Below, piece by piece: positions 5,872-5,950 of a stretch of DNA of 5,950 bases; position 1 is the stretch's first letter, and each line of letters begins with the position of its first letter. The notes beneath the pieces are model-generated. The model ran no database searches. It was not told the DNA's origin and saw nothing but the letters and a program-made list of their open reading frames with translations. The translations under genes were made by a program, and so were the position numbers. The stretch is taken from positions 1 through 5,950 of the forward strand of contig DYKH01000221.1 of NCBI GenBank assembly GCA_020722685.1, read 5' to 3'. Origin of the DNA: Caldithrix sp. GTDB lineage: Bacteria; KSB1; UBA2214; DYKH01.

Positions 5872-5950
5872 ATAGTTTGACCATCTTTGACTACGTTTGG
5901 CCCGTTCGACCACGTTTGATCAGGTTTGACAATGATTGACCAGGTTTGAC
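5872..5950 (+). repeat. Tandem array of a degenerate 10-bp unit (caggTTTGAC), running off the window end
   Basis: Eight consecutive units end at bases 5881, 5891, 5901, 5910, 5920, 5930, 5940 and 5950. All are 10 bases long except the fourth, which is 9. Each carries a form of TTTGAC: TTTGAC, TTTGAC, TTTGGC, TTCGAC, TTTGAT, TTTGAC, ATTGAC, TTTGAC. The sixth and eighth units (5921-5930, 5941-5950) are identical. The array starts about 30 bases after the stop of the lipoprotein gene and is cut by the window edge. A period of 10 is not a multiple of three and no good reading frame follows it, so a coding repeat is unlikely. Confidence 0.8.

Noticed and set aside
5872..5950. CRISPR array reading of the terminal repeat
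   Set aside because: Units are 10 bases with no spacers, no repeat is 23 bases or longer, and no cas gene is present.

Overview
This window holds four complete protein-coding genes, all on the + strand. They read as a metabolic and cell-envelope neighbourhood, not a mobile element. GC content is moderate (by eye a little over half) and even across the genes. Several traits point to a Gram-negative heterotroph: a Tat-exported Gfo/Idh/MocA oxidoreductase, a Sec-exported M19 dipeptidase, a BNR_4-type beta-propeller lipoprotein and a bacterial FrhB-like iron-sulfur flavoprotein. Genomes of the FCB/KSB1/Calditrichota/Latescibacterota kind carry many such genes. The two clear promoters are sigma70-type (TTGACA, 17 bp, TATNNT) and two genes have usable Shine-Dalgarno sites, which argues against Bacteroidota proper. 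The phylum assignment is inference only.

Layout. Bases 1-105 carry a near-consensus promoter and the leader of gene 1. Bases 106-1455 encode a Tat-signal Gfo/Idh/MocA NAD(P)-dependent oxidoreductase, followed by a strong intrinsic terminator (about 1505-1545). Bases 1567-2805 encode an exported M19 (renal-dipeptidase-like) metallopeptidase, starting only 21 bases after the terminator's T run. A 119-base gap with no convincing promoter or terminator precedes bases 2925-4247, an FrhB/F420-dehydrogenase beta-subunit-like protein with an N-terminal two-cluster ferredoxin region. A second near-consensus promoter (4265-4293) and a leader of about 175 bases precede bases 4475-5842, a lipoprotein of the BNR_4 beta-propeller family. 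The last 79 bases are a tandem array of a roughly 10-bp unit (consensus caggTTTGAC) that reaches the window edge and probably continues.

How the genes fit together. The promoters and the terminator suggest three transcription units: gene 1; genes 2-3 (uncertain); gene 4. An exported sugar-type oxidoreductase, a possible polysaccharide-active propeller lipoprotein and an FrhB-like protein (bacterial members often lie in exopolysaccharide clusters) are compatible with glycan metabolism at the envelope. The M19 peptidase has no obvious link, and nothing proves a single pathway. I found no clear new multi-gene system. The points most worth a second look are the 10-bp TTTGAC array, the serine in place of a cluster cysteine in the FrhB-like protein, and the histidine pair in the propeller lipoprotein.
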